A DNA stretch of 64,000 nt from JABCYV01 sp035512155 (GTDB lineage: Bacteria > Acidobacteriota > Terriglobia > Terriglobales > Acidobacteriaceae), in assembly GCA_035512155.1 (NCBI GenBank), contig DATKEN010000121.1:7822-71821 (forward strand), given 5' to 3'. The translations under genes were made by a program, and so were the position numbers. Of the stretch, positions 35,007 through 42,653 are shown piece after piece. Numbering within the stretch: the first letter of the stretch is position 1; the number at the start of each line of letters is the position of its first letter. The notes beneath the pieces are model-generated. The model did not search any database. It was not told the origin of the DNA and was given only the letters and a program-made list of their open reading frames with translations.

Positions 35007-36006
35007 AATTAAAGCAACTCACTCGACGACCCCGTTCCAGCGTGACTTCGCTGGGAGATTCGTTCTGGCAAACGGCCGTTCTTGCCGAACACCGCGGCTC
35101 AAAGAGGCATCCACGAGTCGAAGGGCTCAAAGTAGCCAGACTTCCCGGAATTACGGGTAAACGTCCTTCGGAGGTGATGTTCGTACCGTTTCGCGATCTA
35201 GGGATTAGCTGCAGTAGTCCCTTTGTATATGGATGAAGAGGACGCGAGAAAACTTGCGCCGTAGGACCTTGCTCAACAATGCCGCCGCCATACATCACCA
35301 TCACACGATCGGCGAACCCTGCGAGCAACGCCGGATTGTGAGTAATAAAGACAAGTGCCGACCCGCGCTTTCGATTGATTTCCCGTAGCAAATTGAGGAC
35401 TTCCGTCTGCACCGTCACGTCAAGCGATCGGGTGGACTCGTCGGCAATCACCAAGTCGGGCCGGCAAGCCAGAGCTTGCGCGATTGCCACCCGGTGGAGT
35501 TCTCCTCCGCTGAGCTGATGCGGGTATGCCCGGTAAATGCGATCTACTTCAGAGAGCCGCACTCCTCTGAGGATTGCTTCACATTCCAGCTTGCGTGTTT
35601 TTCCATTTCCCGGCCGATGCGCTCGGATGATCTCGGCAATCTGATCGCCAACCCTCATGACCGGGCTCAAAGAGAGTCCGGGTTCCTGGAAAATCATTGA
35701 GATCTTCGCGCCCCGAATCTCTCTCCAGCGTGACGCGTCAATGTGAACCAAGTCTTCGTCTTGAAAAACAATCGCGCCTTCGACGCTGCAATTTGCAGGC
35801 AGCAGACCGAGGATAGCAAGCGCCAGCGTGCTCTTGCCGGAGCCTGATTCCCCCAGTATCCCAACAATTTCTCCGGGCGCGACGTCGAAGCTGACACCGC
35901 GCAATGCCGGTGCGGACTGCCGGTCGCCGGTGTCGTAACTTGCGGTCAGACCCCGCACTCGAAGCAAGGCTGAGCCCTCCGATGACACCGGGTCGAGGGG
36001 AACCAT
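34996..36006 (-). CDS. Peptide ABC transporter ATPase (DppD/OppD-like)
   Basis: This ATPase of about 336 residues has Walker A (GESGSGKSTLALAILG), signature (LSGGELHRVAIAQALA), Walker B (DLVIADESTRSLD) and the C-terminal oligopeptide-binding element with clustered Cys (STRGCLFEPRCSARTAVCQN), which can bind an iron-sulphur cluster in some homologues. The start is uncertain: an ATG at 36006 gives the standard length, an ATG at 36033 is possible, and a TTG at 36093 is unlikely. It is the first gene of the minus-strand run, so an operon promoter should lie in the 36007-36180 gap. Confidence 0.9.
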   Translation of the reverse strand: MVPLDPVSSEGSALLRVRGLTASYDTGDRQSAPALRGVSFDVAPGEIVGILGESGSGKSTLALAILGLLPANCSVEGAIVFQDEDLVHIDASRWREIRGAKISMIFQEPGLSLSPVMRVGDQIAEIIRAHRPGNGKTRKLECEAILRGVRLSEVDRIYRAYPHQLSGGELHRVAIAQALACRPDLVIADESTRSLDVTVQTEVLNLLREINRKRGSALVFITHNPALLAGFADRVMVMYGGGIVEQGPTAQVFSRPLHPYTKGLLQLIPRSRNGTNITSEGRLPVIPGSLATLSPSTRGCLFEPRCSARTAVCQNESPSEVTLERGRRVSCFNYGN

Positions 36007-36180
36007 GTTTTGTGAACAAGCCCATCGCTGCATTAGGCAAATTGTGAGGGATGACTTGGAGATTCCTAAGTTACGGAGGTAATGAAATGACAAGCTCAGG
36101 GCGGGGCCCGGCGAATCTGCTCTATTGTGCGATTTTCTCGGCGGCGTACTACCTTCGCGCCAGCTTTTAGCAGCCGCAGT

Positions 36181-37833
36181 CTAAGGTTTCAGGAGTGACT
36201 CTCCGAACGCCACCGGAATGGCGAAATTCGAGCCGCCGAACTCGCGCACCATGGCAAAGTTAATTCCTATGACTTTGCCCTCGTTGTTGAAAAGCGGACC
36301 GCCCGAGCCGCCCGAAGTAGTTTGGGCATCATAGACAATCTTGTCTGGTAGTACGTCGCCGATATGCCCCTGGGTAGTGATAGGCCTGATCAGGTTGCGG
36401 CGCGCGAGTTCTTCCATCACCTGCTTCGGATCACCTTTGGATGCGGTCGCGATCGACTGAAGCGTCTCCGCGCCGGCCCGAGCCAGAATTGCATCGAGAG
36501 CAGTGGGATATCCAAGCAGCACGACCGGGCCCCCGCTAACGGCAGACCGACGGCCATCGGCAAGGGCAATCTGTTTGAGGCCCAGCCCTGAGACATTTCC
36601 TTTCACGACCGCCACGTCCGCAAGCGAGGAGATCTTCTCCGTGTTGATAGCAACGCCGTTTTTAACTCCGGGGAAATATGCCGTCATCTCAGCGATCACT
36701 GGTTCAACACCCTGATTCAGCATTTCCTTCATCTCATCGTTCTGCCACCAAGGTTCGGCGACGTGATGATTGGTGAGGATTAGCCCCGTATCGGTAACCA
36801 GAAACCCCGTGCCAAAAACGTCCAGGTGCACTTCCGGACCATTCCCAGTAAGGCTCACCAGCGGGTTGCTATGTTCATCGGTCGCAGGCTCGCCGTTGCT
36901 GGTAACTCCCGCATACCGGAGTCTCAATCCCGTAGCGTGTTCGCGGAAGGCGAGCACAACGTGGATGAGACAGACGCTGGGCTCATAGGACTGGATGATC
37001 CTCTCAGCAAACTTTCCCTCGGTCTCAATCTTCTGGAGGCGAGTTTCTACCGCCGCTAGTTGCTTCTGCAAAACCGAAGCATCTTCCGTTCTGCCGGCTG
37101 CGATTTGCGATCGTAATTCTTCGCTCTTCTTCTGGAGCTGGATCTTTTGCGGATCACCCACCTTGGAAAGGCCGCGTTCTGCTTCTTCACGCGCCCGAAG
37201 CGAGCGGTCCATCAACTGCTGTTGGGTTTGGATGCCGGTCGCCTGCAATCGGGTAATCGCAGCATAAACCCGGGTATTCTGTTCTTGAGTACGACGGTAA
37301 AAGAGGAAAAAGACCAGACCTCCCACGATAAGCAGGCCAACAGTTACCAGGCCGCCAACCCGAAGGGTCCGCCGTTCTTCATTGACGGCGGCCACCACTT
37401 CCCTAGCGGCACTTCGATTCTCCTCCGCAAGGCGCATCCGTTCCCGAGACTCGTCCCCAATATGTTTGCTCCGTAGTTGCGAGCGCACCCGCGATAGCAA
37501 TTCGTGCGGATCAAACGGCAGCGACAGCACATCATCTGCGCCCAGATCCATCCCCCGAGTTCGCTCGCCGGATCCTCCCGGAGATAGCATCACGACGCGT
37601 ACGTTCTGCGTGTGCTCGGAACCCTTGATTTCGGAAAGGAGGCCACAGCAATCGAGCTGAGGTGGATCAGCACCCAAGATAGCCACGTCGGGACCAAAGG
37701 CGAGAACTGACTTCATTCCTTCCGCGTAATCGGTCGAGACCTGATATCCGGCATCGCTCAGCACGGCGACGATCCGCTCCCGAAGAGCATCGTCAGACTC
37801 CACCACCAACAATTTCTCTGCTTTGGATTCCAT
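36181..37833 (-). CDS. Degenerate receiver - transmembrane - coiled coil - trypsin-like (HtrA) protease
   Basis: Residues 1-120 form a CheY-like receiver that keeps the acidic pair (Asp14, Asp15) but has Gly54 where the phospho-acceptor Asp belongs (PDVAILGADPP) and Leu105 where the conserved Lys is expected (LSLPFD). A membrane segment (158-179) and a charged coiled coil (180-275) follow. The trypsin-like domain has His357 (LTNHHV), Asp406 (LADVAVVKG) and Ser510 (TTSGGSGGPL). There is no PDZ domain. The topology puts the protease in the periplasm and the receiver in the cytoplasm. Signalling by phosphorylation is unlikely; the receiver may act by protein binding. It lies upstream of the transporter operon on the same strand. 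Confidence 0.9.
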   Translation of the reverse strand: MESKAEKLLVVESDDALRERIVAVLSDAGYQVSTDYAEGMKSVLAFGPDVAILGADPPQLDCCGLLSEIKGSEHTQNVRVVMLSPGGSGERTRGMDLGADDVLSLPFDPHELLSRVRSQLRSKHIGDESRERMRLAEENRSAAREVVAAVNEERRTLRVGGLVTVGLLIVGGLVFFLFYRRTQEQNTRVYAAITRLQATGIQTQQQLMDRSLRAREEAERGLSKVGDPQKIQLQKKSEELRSQIAAGRTEDASVLQKQLAAVETRLQKIETEGKFAERIIQSYEPSVCLIHVVLAFREHATGLRLRYAGVTSNGEPATDEHSNPLVSLTGNGPEVHLDVFGTGFLVTDTGLILTNHHVAEPWWQNDEMKEMLNQGVEPVIAEMTAYFPGVKNGVAINTEKISSLADVAVVKGNVSGLGLKQIALADGRRSAVSGGPVVLLGYPTALDAILARAGAETLQSIATASKGDPKQVMEELARRNLIRPITTQGHIGDVLPDKIVYDAQTTSGGSGGPLFNNEGKVIGINFAMVREFGGSNFAIPVAFGESLLKP

Positions 37834-38003
37834 AATGCCCGTCTCTTGAGATGGTTTCAGACCCTCGCAGGATTCACTTCGGGCGCCTAGACTGCGCTTT
37901 TCCCTTTTTCCTACTTACGGGTGATGATGTGCCCGCGCACCTTCTGTGGCCTTCGTCCCCTTGTTCCCGCATCGCCCGTCCCCATTCGGTTATCTAATGT
38001 TTC

Positions 38004-39014
38004 ATGACCAATGGATTAGCGGTTTCCGTTCTCGACCTGGTCGGCATGCACACCGGCGAACCTGCAGGCAGTGCCATTGCCCGATCGGTGGACCTAGCCC
38101 AGCACGTAGAGCGTTTAGGCTACACCCGCTTCTGGCTGGCCGAACATCACTCGATCGAAGGGCTGGCGTGCTCGGCGACGCCTGTGCTGATCGGCCATGT
38201 CGCAGGCGCCACAAAAACGATCCGTGTAGGCAGTGGTGGCGTCATGCTGCCCAACCACGCGCCGCTTGTCGTCGCCGAGCAGTTCGGAACCCTCGAAGCG
38301 CTATATCCCGGGCGCATCGATCTCGGTCTGGGCCGCGCCCCGGGCAGCGACTTCCAGACCATGCGCGCTCTGCGCCGTGATCTGCATCAAACCGGAGACG
38401 ATTTCCCCGAGTTGCTGGAAGAGTTGCGTACTTACCTGGGCCCAGCAAAGCCCGGGCAAGCGGTGAAAGCGATTCCGGGACAAGGCAGCAATGTGCCCAT
38501 CACCCTTCTGGGTTCGAGCGGCTTCAGCGCGCAATTGGCTGGAACCCTGGGCCTGCCCTTCGCTTTCGCGGCCCACTTCGCCCCGGAGTATCTGCGCGCC
38601 GCCGCCCGACTATACCGCGAGCGCTTCCGCCCGAGCGACGCGTTGCGCAGACCCTACCTGATGGTCGCGGTGCAGGTCATTGCGGCGGAAACCGACGCCG
38701 CTGCCCGCCGCTTGTTTACCACGCCCCAGCAACGATTCCTTCGACTGATCCGCAACCAGCCGGTGGAATTGTTGCCGCCGGTCGATTCAATGGAGCCGTT
38801 GTGGCAGGACTTCGAACGGGCCGCTGTAGAGACCAAGCTGAGTGCCGCCATAGTGGGATCGAACGCGACGGTGAAAACCGGACTGGAAAAGCTGCTGTCC
38901 GAAACCGCCGCCGATGAGGTAATCGTAGTGACGGACACCTACGACCATGACGACCGCTTGCGATCCTACGAACGACTGGCCACAGTTTCACAAGAGATAG
39001 GCGTCGCGGTCTGA
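38004..39014 (+). CDS. LLM-class flavin-dependent oxidoreductase (MsnO8-like)
   Basis: The 336-residue protein matches the luciferase-like monooxygenase family: AVSVLDLVGMHTGEPAGSAI at the start, WLAEHHSIEGLACSATPVLI, RVGSGGVMLPNHAPLVVAEQ, FGTLEALYPGRIDLGLGRAP and the AAHFAPEYL segment. Family members oxidise small organic substrates with reduced flavin and oxygen. The substrate is unknown. The gene is isolated, with the decayed transposase directly downstream. Confidence 0.93.
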   Translation: MTNGLAVSVLDLVGMHTGEPAGSAIARSVDLAQHVERLGYTRFWLAEHHSIEGLACSATPVLIGHVAGATKTIRVGSGGVMLPNHAPLVVAEQFGTLEALYPGRIDLGLGRAPGSDFQTMRALRRDLHQTGDDFPELLEELRTYLGPAKPGQAVKAIPGQGSNVPITLLGSSGFSAQLAGTLGLPFAFAAHFAPEYLRAAARLYRERFRPSDALRRPYLMVAVQVIAAETDAAARRLFTTPQQRFLRLIRNQPVELLPPVDSMEPLWQDFERAAVETKLSAAIVGSNATVKTGLEKLLSETAADEVIVVTDTYDHDDRLRSYERLATVSQEIGVAV

Positions 39015-39054
39015 ACTGGAGACCCAAAAACTGATGACCTAAGATTCTCCGTTT

Positions 39055-39074
39055 GGTGCCTCAGGTTCGCGTCC
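39055..39074 (+). repeat. REP arm, partial copy 3
   Basis: These 20 bases match the first half of the 43-bp repeat at 15887 in 19 positions. The second half is not present; instead a related but different hairpin starts at 39083. Confidence 0.65.
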
Positions 39075-39082
39075 TTTTTCGC

Positions 39083-39122
39083 GGGTGGCCGGCCTTTCGC
39101 GTTCTTTGCGAAGGCCGGGGTT
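39083..39122 (+). repeat. REP-type hairpin, left flank of the transposase remnant
   Basis: CCGGCCTTTCGC (39089-39100) and GCGAAGGCCGG (39108-39118) form a stem around the loop GTTCTTT. This loop is shared with the 43-bp REP family. The reverse complement of the hairpin at 39469-39506 is nearly the same sequence, so the two bracket the remnant as inverted repeats. Confidence 0.7.
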
Positions 39123-39123
39123 T

Positions 39124-39418
39124 CTAGCCGGAGCCGGTCCGCGTCTCCACGCGCAGTTTCCGTGAAACTATCTGCTTCGCCATCTGCAAGGACAGGGCGA
39201 GAGTGCCGCGTTCCGGTTCGCTCATCAGCAGATGCACATGCTCGGGCATCACCACATAGCCGGCCACGTAGAAGCCATACCACTGGCGCACTCTTTCCAG
39301 CGCGGACAAACGTGTGGCGGGCCTGCTCTGTGCCGAGCAGAGGAGCGCGATGATAACAGCTGAAGGTGATGAAATGCAGCCGTCGGGTTTGTTGGTAGCG
39401 CTTCAGACCCCAAGGCAT
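39124..39418 (-). pseudogene. REP-associated tyrosine transposase (RayT / Y1-Tnp) remnant, frame-shifted
   Basis: From the ATG at 39418 the product reads MPWGLKRYQQTRRLHFITFS, a typical start of REP-associated transposases. The frame is then lost near 39310, where the continuation in another frame (RVRQWYGFYVAGYVVMPEHV, HLLMSEPERGTLALSLQMAK) carries the HUH-type motif MPEHVHLL. The catalytic C-terminal part is missing; a stop follows QIVSRKLRVETRTGSG. It is therefore a broken gene. The REP hairpins on both sides and elsewhere in the window are the expected substrates of this family. Confidence 0.8.
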
Positions 39419-39468
39419 GAAGCTAGAGCATGACTGCGTCCCGCATTTCTGCGGTGACGACTGAACAA

Positions 39469-39506
39469 CCCCAGCCTTCGCAAAGAACCGAAAGGCTAGG
39501 GCACCC
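39469..39506 (-). repeat. REP-type hairpin, right flank of the transposase remnant
   Basis: AGCCTTCGC and GAAAGGCT form an imperfect stem. The reverse complement closely follows the left-flank hairpin, including GTTCTTTGCGAAGGC. It is inverted relative to the left copy. Confidence 0.7.
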
Positions 39507-39707
39507 GCCCGCAAAAGCTGCCCGTGATAAGATTAAAGTAGATTCGGAGTCGGAGTTTATACTCTGCCCCGCGCGTTTTTCGACCGAGGTCGGCGGACTG
39601 GCTGCGGGGAAAAAGTGCGGATGCATAGGGTAGATCAAAAAGTCGCGGTCCAACCCCTTGAAGGTTTTAGCCCTTAACTAGTTTGAAATTAAAATAGTTC
39701 ATAATGT

Positions 39708-39792
39708 GCGGAAGTGGTGGAACTGGCAGACACACCATCTTGAGGGGGTGTCGCCGAAAGGCGAGGGGGTTCAAATCCCCCCTTCCGCACCA
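39708..39792 (+). tRNA. tRNA-Leu (anticodon GAG), CCA encoded
   Basis: An acceptor stem GCGGAAG / CTTCCGC, the Leu-type D arm (GGTGGAACTGGCAGACAC), a long variable arm (GCCGAAAGGC), the T arm GGGGGTTCAAATCCCCC and an encoded CCA give a complete class II tRNA of 85 bases. U33 followed by GAG places the anticodon; the first anticodon-stem pair is a C-U mismatch. The D-arm sequence argues for Leu over Ser. Confidence 0.92.
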
Positions 39793-39857
39793 TCAGAGTC
39801 GGCCTTGAGAAGGAAAAGCAGGTTCGGAAAAAAGGAGAGGAGTAGTCGCCTAATCGC

Positions 39858-40190
39858 ATGGTTGTTACATTGATCACGATCGTTCACATCATTGTTTGTT
39901 TCTTTCTGATCGTCGTAGTGTTGCTGCAAAGCGGCAAGAGCGGAGACATTGCGGCTGCGTTCGGCGGCATGGGCAGCCAGACTGCTTTTGGTCCGCGAGG
40001 AGCGGCCACCGCCCTGTCCAAGGCGACGACATGGTCGGCCATCATCTTCATGGTAACGTCCATCACACTTTCAATCTTCGTTTCGCGTCGGACTGGGCCC
40101 AACTCGGTGTTTCAGGGCATGAAGTCATCGCAGACCAAGTCGCAGCCGGCGGCGCCGACGAATCCGCCAGCGCCTGCTCAACAGAAGTGA
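39858..40190 (+). CDS. secG: Preprotein translocase subunit SecG
   Basis: The 110-residue protein has two membrane helices (ITIVHIIVCFFLIVVVLLQ and TWSAIIFMVTSITLSIFVS) joined by the SecG loop QSGKSGDIAAAFGGMGSQTA, FGPRGAATALSKAT. An Ala/Pro/Gln-rich tail follows. SecG assists SecYE during protein export. It sits 65 bases after tRNA-Leu, a common arrangement. Confidence 0.96.
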   Translation: MVVTLITIVHIIVCFFLIVVVLLQSGKSGDIAAAFGGMGSQTAFGPRGAATALSKATTWSAIIFMVTSITLSIFVSRRTGPNSVFQGMKSSQTKSQPAAPTNPPAPAQQK

Positions 40191-40290
40191 CGGCGGCTAT
40201 CAGGTCACAGGTGTCGGGTCTCAGGTTTCAGCTCTCAGGCTTCAACCTTCCACTCTCGGACCGTTGAATCACACCGGCGAACAATCCAGC
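40191..40290. repeat. Degenerate CAGGT/CTCAGG repeats between secG and the MBL gene
   Basis: The stretch contains several spaced copies of TCAGGT / CTCAGG (40200-40245). This low-complexity pattern resembles the words seen in acidobacterial intergenic DNA. No gene or promoter is evident. Confidence 0.4.
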
Positions 40291-40926
40291 ATGATCCACG
40301 AAATCATTCCCGTCGGCCCGCTCCGGTGCAACTGCTCGATCATTGGAGATGAGGGCACGCGCGAAGCGCTGGTAATCGATCCGGGCGACGACATCGAAGA
40401 CGTGCTCGCCCTCATTCGCAAACACAATCTTCAAGTTAAGCAGATTGTCATCACTCATGCTCACATTGATCACGTGGGCGGCGCGATGAAGCTACGGGCC
40501 GCGACGGGTGCGCCCATCCTGCTCAACCAGAACGACTATGCGCTGCTCAAAATGCTCGATGTGCAGGCGGCCTGGATTGGGGTGCCAACTCCGGGCAAGG
40601 TTGAGATCGACCAGAATCTTGGACAAAGTGATGTAGTGAAAGCTGGTTCGCTGGTCGCGGATGTGATCCACACGCCGGGTCATACTGAAGGCAGCGTCTG
40701 CCTTTACTTTCCTGCAGAAAAGAAACTGATTGCCGGCGATACGCTATTTGCCGGGAGCATCGGCCGCACCGATCTGCCGGGTGGATCGTTCGAGAAGATT
40801 ATCAATTCGCTGCGCGAAAAAGTTCTGGCGCTGCCGGATGAGACGATAGTCGTCCCGGGTCATGGGGAGTTGACTACGATTGGCGAAGAGCGCGAGAGCA
40901 ATCCGTTTTTGGTCAGTGGTCGGTAG
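40291..40926 (+). CDS. MBL-fold metallo-hydrolase (glyoxalase II-like)
   Basis: The 211-residue protein starts MIHEIIPVGPLRCNCSIIGD and has the complete MBL metal motif: THAHIDHVGG, HTPGHTEGSVCLYF, IAGDTLFAGSIGRTDLPGGS and VPGHGELTTIGEE. The layout is that of short glyoxalase II relatives that hydrolyse thioesters such as S-lactoylglutathione or related compounds. The frame is open to a TTG at 40264, but the ATG at 40291 matches the family start. Confidence 0.93.
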   Translation: MIHEIIPVGPLRCNCSIIGDEGTREALVIDPGDDIEDVLALIRKHNLQVKQIVITHAHIDHVGGAMKLRAATGAPILLNQNDYALLKMLDVQAAWIGVPTPGKVEIDQNLGQSDVVKAGSLVADVIHTPGHTEGSVCLYFPAEKKLIAGDTLFAGSIGRTDLPGGSFEKIINSLREKVLALPDETIVVPGHGELTTIGEERESNPFLVSGR

Positions 40927-41014
40927 TCGTTGGGAGACTGTCGTTGGTCGTAGGTCGTCTCAAAATCCCCGCCCAAGCAAAGCTTGGACGGGCCACCCTC
41001 GAGCAACCGCTGCG

Positions 41015-41923
41015 CTAATTTGACTGCGATTCCAGGGTGGCGTCGATCTTGATGTGTCCGCTCGACACGGTGATTTGGCGTTCCCAAGGCTTGAATCCGG
41101 CTTTCTTTACGGAGACCAGGTGCGGTCCTGCCGCAACTCCTACCGTGGACGATGTGCTGCCGACGAAATTGCCATCGATCTCGATATCAGCGCCATCGGG
41201 AGTCGAGGAGACTTCCAATTCAGCCGCCGCGCCTTGGTCCGGCGAAACGGAGGAGGTCTCCGGGGGCCCAGCATTCGGAGTGGCGGCCGACGATGCACTG
41301 GGGACCGATTGTGCGGCAGGCACGAGGGGCGCTGGCTCAAACTTTGCGAGATCCAGCTTCACGTCACCGCTGATGTAGGCCGTCACCTCGGTCCCTTTAG
41401 CGATAGTGACATCCTTCCCATGCATGAGGAGAAAGACTGGCGCTGCGGGCCAGACGACCAAGCTGGTGGCGACCATGCCCCCGGCCATTATCCCGGTGTG
41501 ACTACCTCCTTGGCTCTCCTTCACGGCGCGTAGTGTTGCCTTTTCGCCATCCGCCAGTTGGACGCTCTCGATGCTTACATCGAGTTTACCGGCGCGACCC
41601 ATCCGTCTTTTCTTGTGGGCCGTAACTACGGTTCCTGACGCAGGGCTATCCTTCGGGATGACAACAATTCGGTTGACGCTTACTTCTTCAGCGACCTCGA
41701 AATCTACTCGATCGCCAGCGTGGGCGTCGGCGGACGACAAGCTGCGGCCCAGCCGGAGTGTCACGGCGGTCCCATCCTGCAGAACGAAACCCTGTGAGAG
41801 CGGGGTGCGCTGAGCGCTTGCTGGCTGATTTTGGCTGGACGGTGGAGGCGGTGAACTCGACTGTGCGAGAGCAGTCGATAACATGCAAGACACGAGAATC
41901 AAACCAGCAAGCCTGGCAGACAT
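41015..41923 (-). CDS. Secreted PEGA-domain protein
   Basis: The 302-residue protein has a signal peptide (LAGLILVSCMLSTALAQ), a Pro/Ser/Gln-rich linker, a beta domain (FVLQDGTAVTLRLGRSLSSA through VAEEVSVNRIVVIPKDSPAS) and a C-terminal PEGA domain (LEVSSTPDGADIEIDGNFVG, LVSVKKAGFKPWERQITV). A Gly/Ala-rich hydrophobic segment (GIMAGGMVATSLVVWPAAPV) lies mid-protein. PEGA domains bind surface or spore-associated structures. It is divergent from a second PEGA gene at 42047. Confidence 0.88.
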   Translation of the reverse strand: MSARLAGLILVSCMLSTALAQSSSPPPPSSQNQPASAQRTPLSQGFVLQDGTAVTLRLGRSLSSADAHAGDRVDFEVAEEVSVNRIVVIPKDSPASGTVVTAHKKRRMGRAGKLDVSIESVQLADGEKATLRAVKESQGGSHTGIMAGGMVATSLVVWPAAPVFLLMHGKDVTIAKGTEVTAYISGDVKLDLAKFEPAPLVPAAQSVPSASSAATPNAGPPETSSVSPDQGAAAELEVSSTPDGADIEIDGNFVGSTSSTVGVAAGPHLVSVKKAGFKPWERQITVSSGHIKIDATLESQSN

Positions 41924-42046
41924 GGCGGCTCCCTACTGTTCAGGATGAGAAGATTACTCGCGAGGTTTCACAGTTTTCCCTGCGCCTTTACTCTTCTTTA
42001 CGATAGAAACGTGTAACTCGGCATCTAATTGCATAGGAGGGGTGCT

Positions 42047-42448
42047 ATGAAGAAGTTGATAATGATATTCATAACGGCTGCAGTGATGATGGCGCCTCTT
42101 GCGGCTTACGCACGTCCAGTTCGCGTCTTCGTCACGCCGGGTTTCGGGTGGGGATGGTATTCCCCTTATTGGGGACCGTATCCGTACGGCTATTACGGTT
42201 ACGCTCCTACGACTGGCGCACTGAAGTTCGATACCAGCGTTAAAGACGCAGAGGTGTACATCGATGGCGCTTATGCGGGCACGGTCGGAAAACTGAAAAC
42301 CATGAATCTCCGGCCGGGCAGCTACGACATCGAGGTGCGCGCACCGGGACGCACGCAGTTTGATAAGAAAGTCTACGTCGCGGCGGGCAAGACACTGCAC
42401 TTGAATCCAGACCTGCACGTTGAAGCGCAACCGCAAGCGCAGCCGTAA
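42047..42448 (+). CDS. Small secreted PEGA-domain protein with Gly/Tyr/Pro linker
   Basis: AGGAGGGG precedes the ATG at 42047. The 133-residue product has a signal peptide (MKKLIMIFITAAVMMAPLAA), a Gly/Trp/Tyr/Pro-rich linker (GWGWYSPYWGPYPYGYYGYA) and one PEGA domain (LKFDTSVKDAEVYIDGAYAG, GSYDIEVRAPGRTQFDKK). A hairpin follows the stop directly. It may attach to the envelope through the aromatic linker; the role is unknown. Confidence 0.88.
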   Translation: MKKLIMIFITAAVMMAPLAAYARPVRVFVTPGFGWGWYSPYWGPYPYGYYGYAPTTGALKFDTSVKDAEVYIDGAYAGTVGKLKTMNLRPGSYDIEVRAPGRTQFDKKVYVAAGKTLHLNPDLHVEAQPQAQP

Positions 42449-42458
42449 TTTTACTCGC

Positions 42459-42481
42459 GGGCACGGCTGGAAGCCGTGCCC
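42459..42481. repeat. Perfect 10-bp hairpin after the PEGA gene
   Basis: GGGCACGGCT and AGCCGTGCCC enclose a GGA loop. No T-run follows, so a terminator role is uncertain. It resembles a dispersed acidobacterial hairpin word. Confidence 0.6.
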
Positions 42482-42574
42482 TTCCGCGGCCGTTTCAAGG
42501 ATAGGAGTTTCCTTTCCTGATCCCCCGCCCTTTCGCAAAGTGGGCGAAAAGCACCCCGGCGGTGGTGTTCCTGA

Positions 42575-42617
42575 ACCCAGGTTAGCGTCCAAAGAACGGA
42601 CGCGAACCTGGGGCACC
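42575..42617 (-). repeat. REP-like 43-bp hairpin repeat, copy 2
   Basis: This is the exact reverse complement of 15887-15929 across all 43 bases. It sits in the gap between the PEGA gene and a convergent methyltransferase gene. Confidence 0.85.
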
Positions 42618-42653
42618 CGGCCGCACCCGCGCAGATGAGATTGGACGACCTAA

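Larger units (their letters stand above)
39015..39707. other. Stretch without an intact gene: REP repeats around a transposase remnant
   Basis: This 693-base interval holds a REP arm copy (39055-39074), two inverted REP hairpins (39083-39122 and 39469-39506) and, between them, a frame-shifted REP-associated transposase. The last 200 bases before the tRNA show no gene. Confidence 0.6.

Noticed and set aside
36007..36093. Upstream TTG start of the DppD-like gene
   Set aside because: It has no ribosome site on that strand and no homology; a later ATG gives the usual length.
38966..39514. Open frame of 182 residues on the minus strand as one intact gene
   Set aside because: Only its middle part, from 39418 inward, resembles a REP-associated transposase; the rest of the match is in another frame. 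It is a frame-shifted remnant.
39708..39792. tRNA-Ser (anticodon TGA)
   Set aside because: A TGA triplet overlaps the loop, but the D arm GGTGGAACTGGCAGACAC and the placement of U33 fit Leu-GAG.
42459..42481. Terminator of the small PEGA gene
   Set aside because: The stem is perfect, but no T-run follows; it is kept only as a hairpin repeat.
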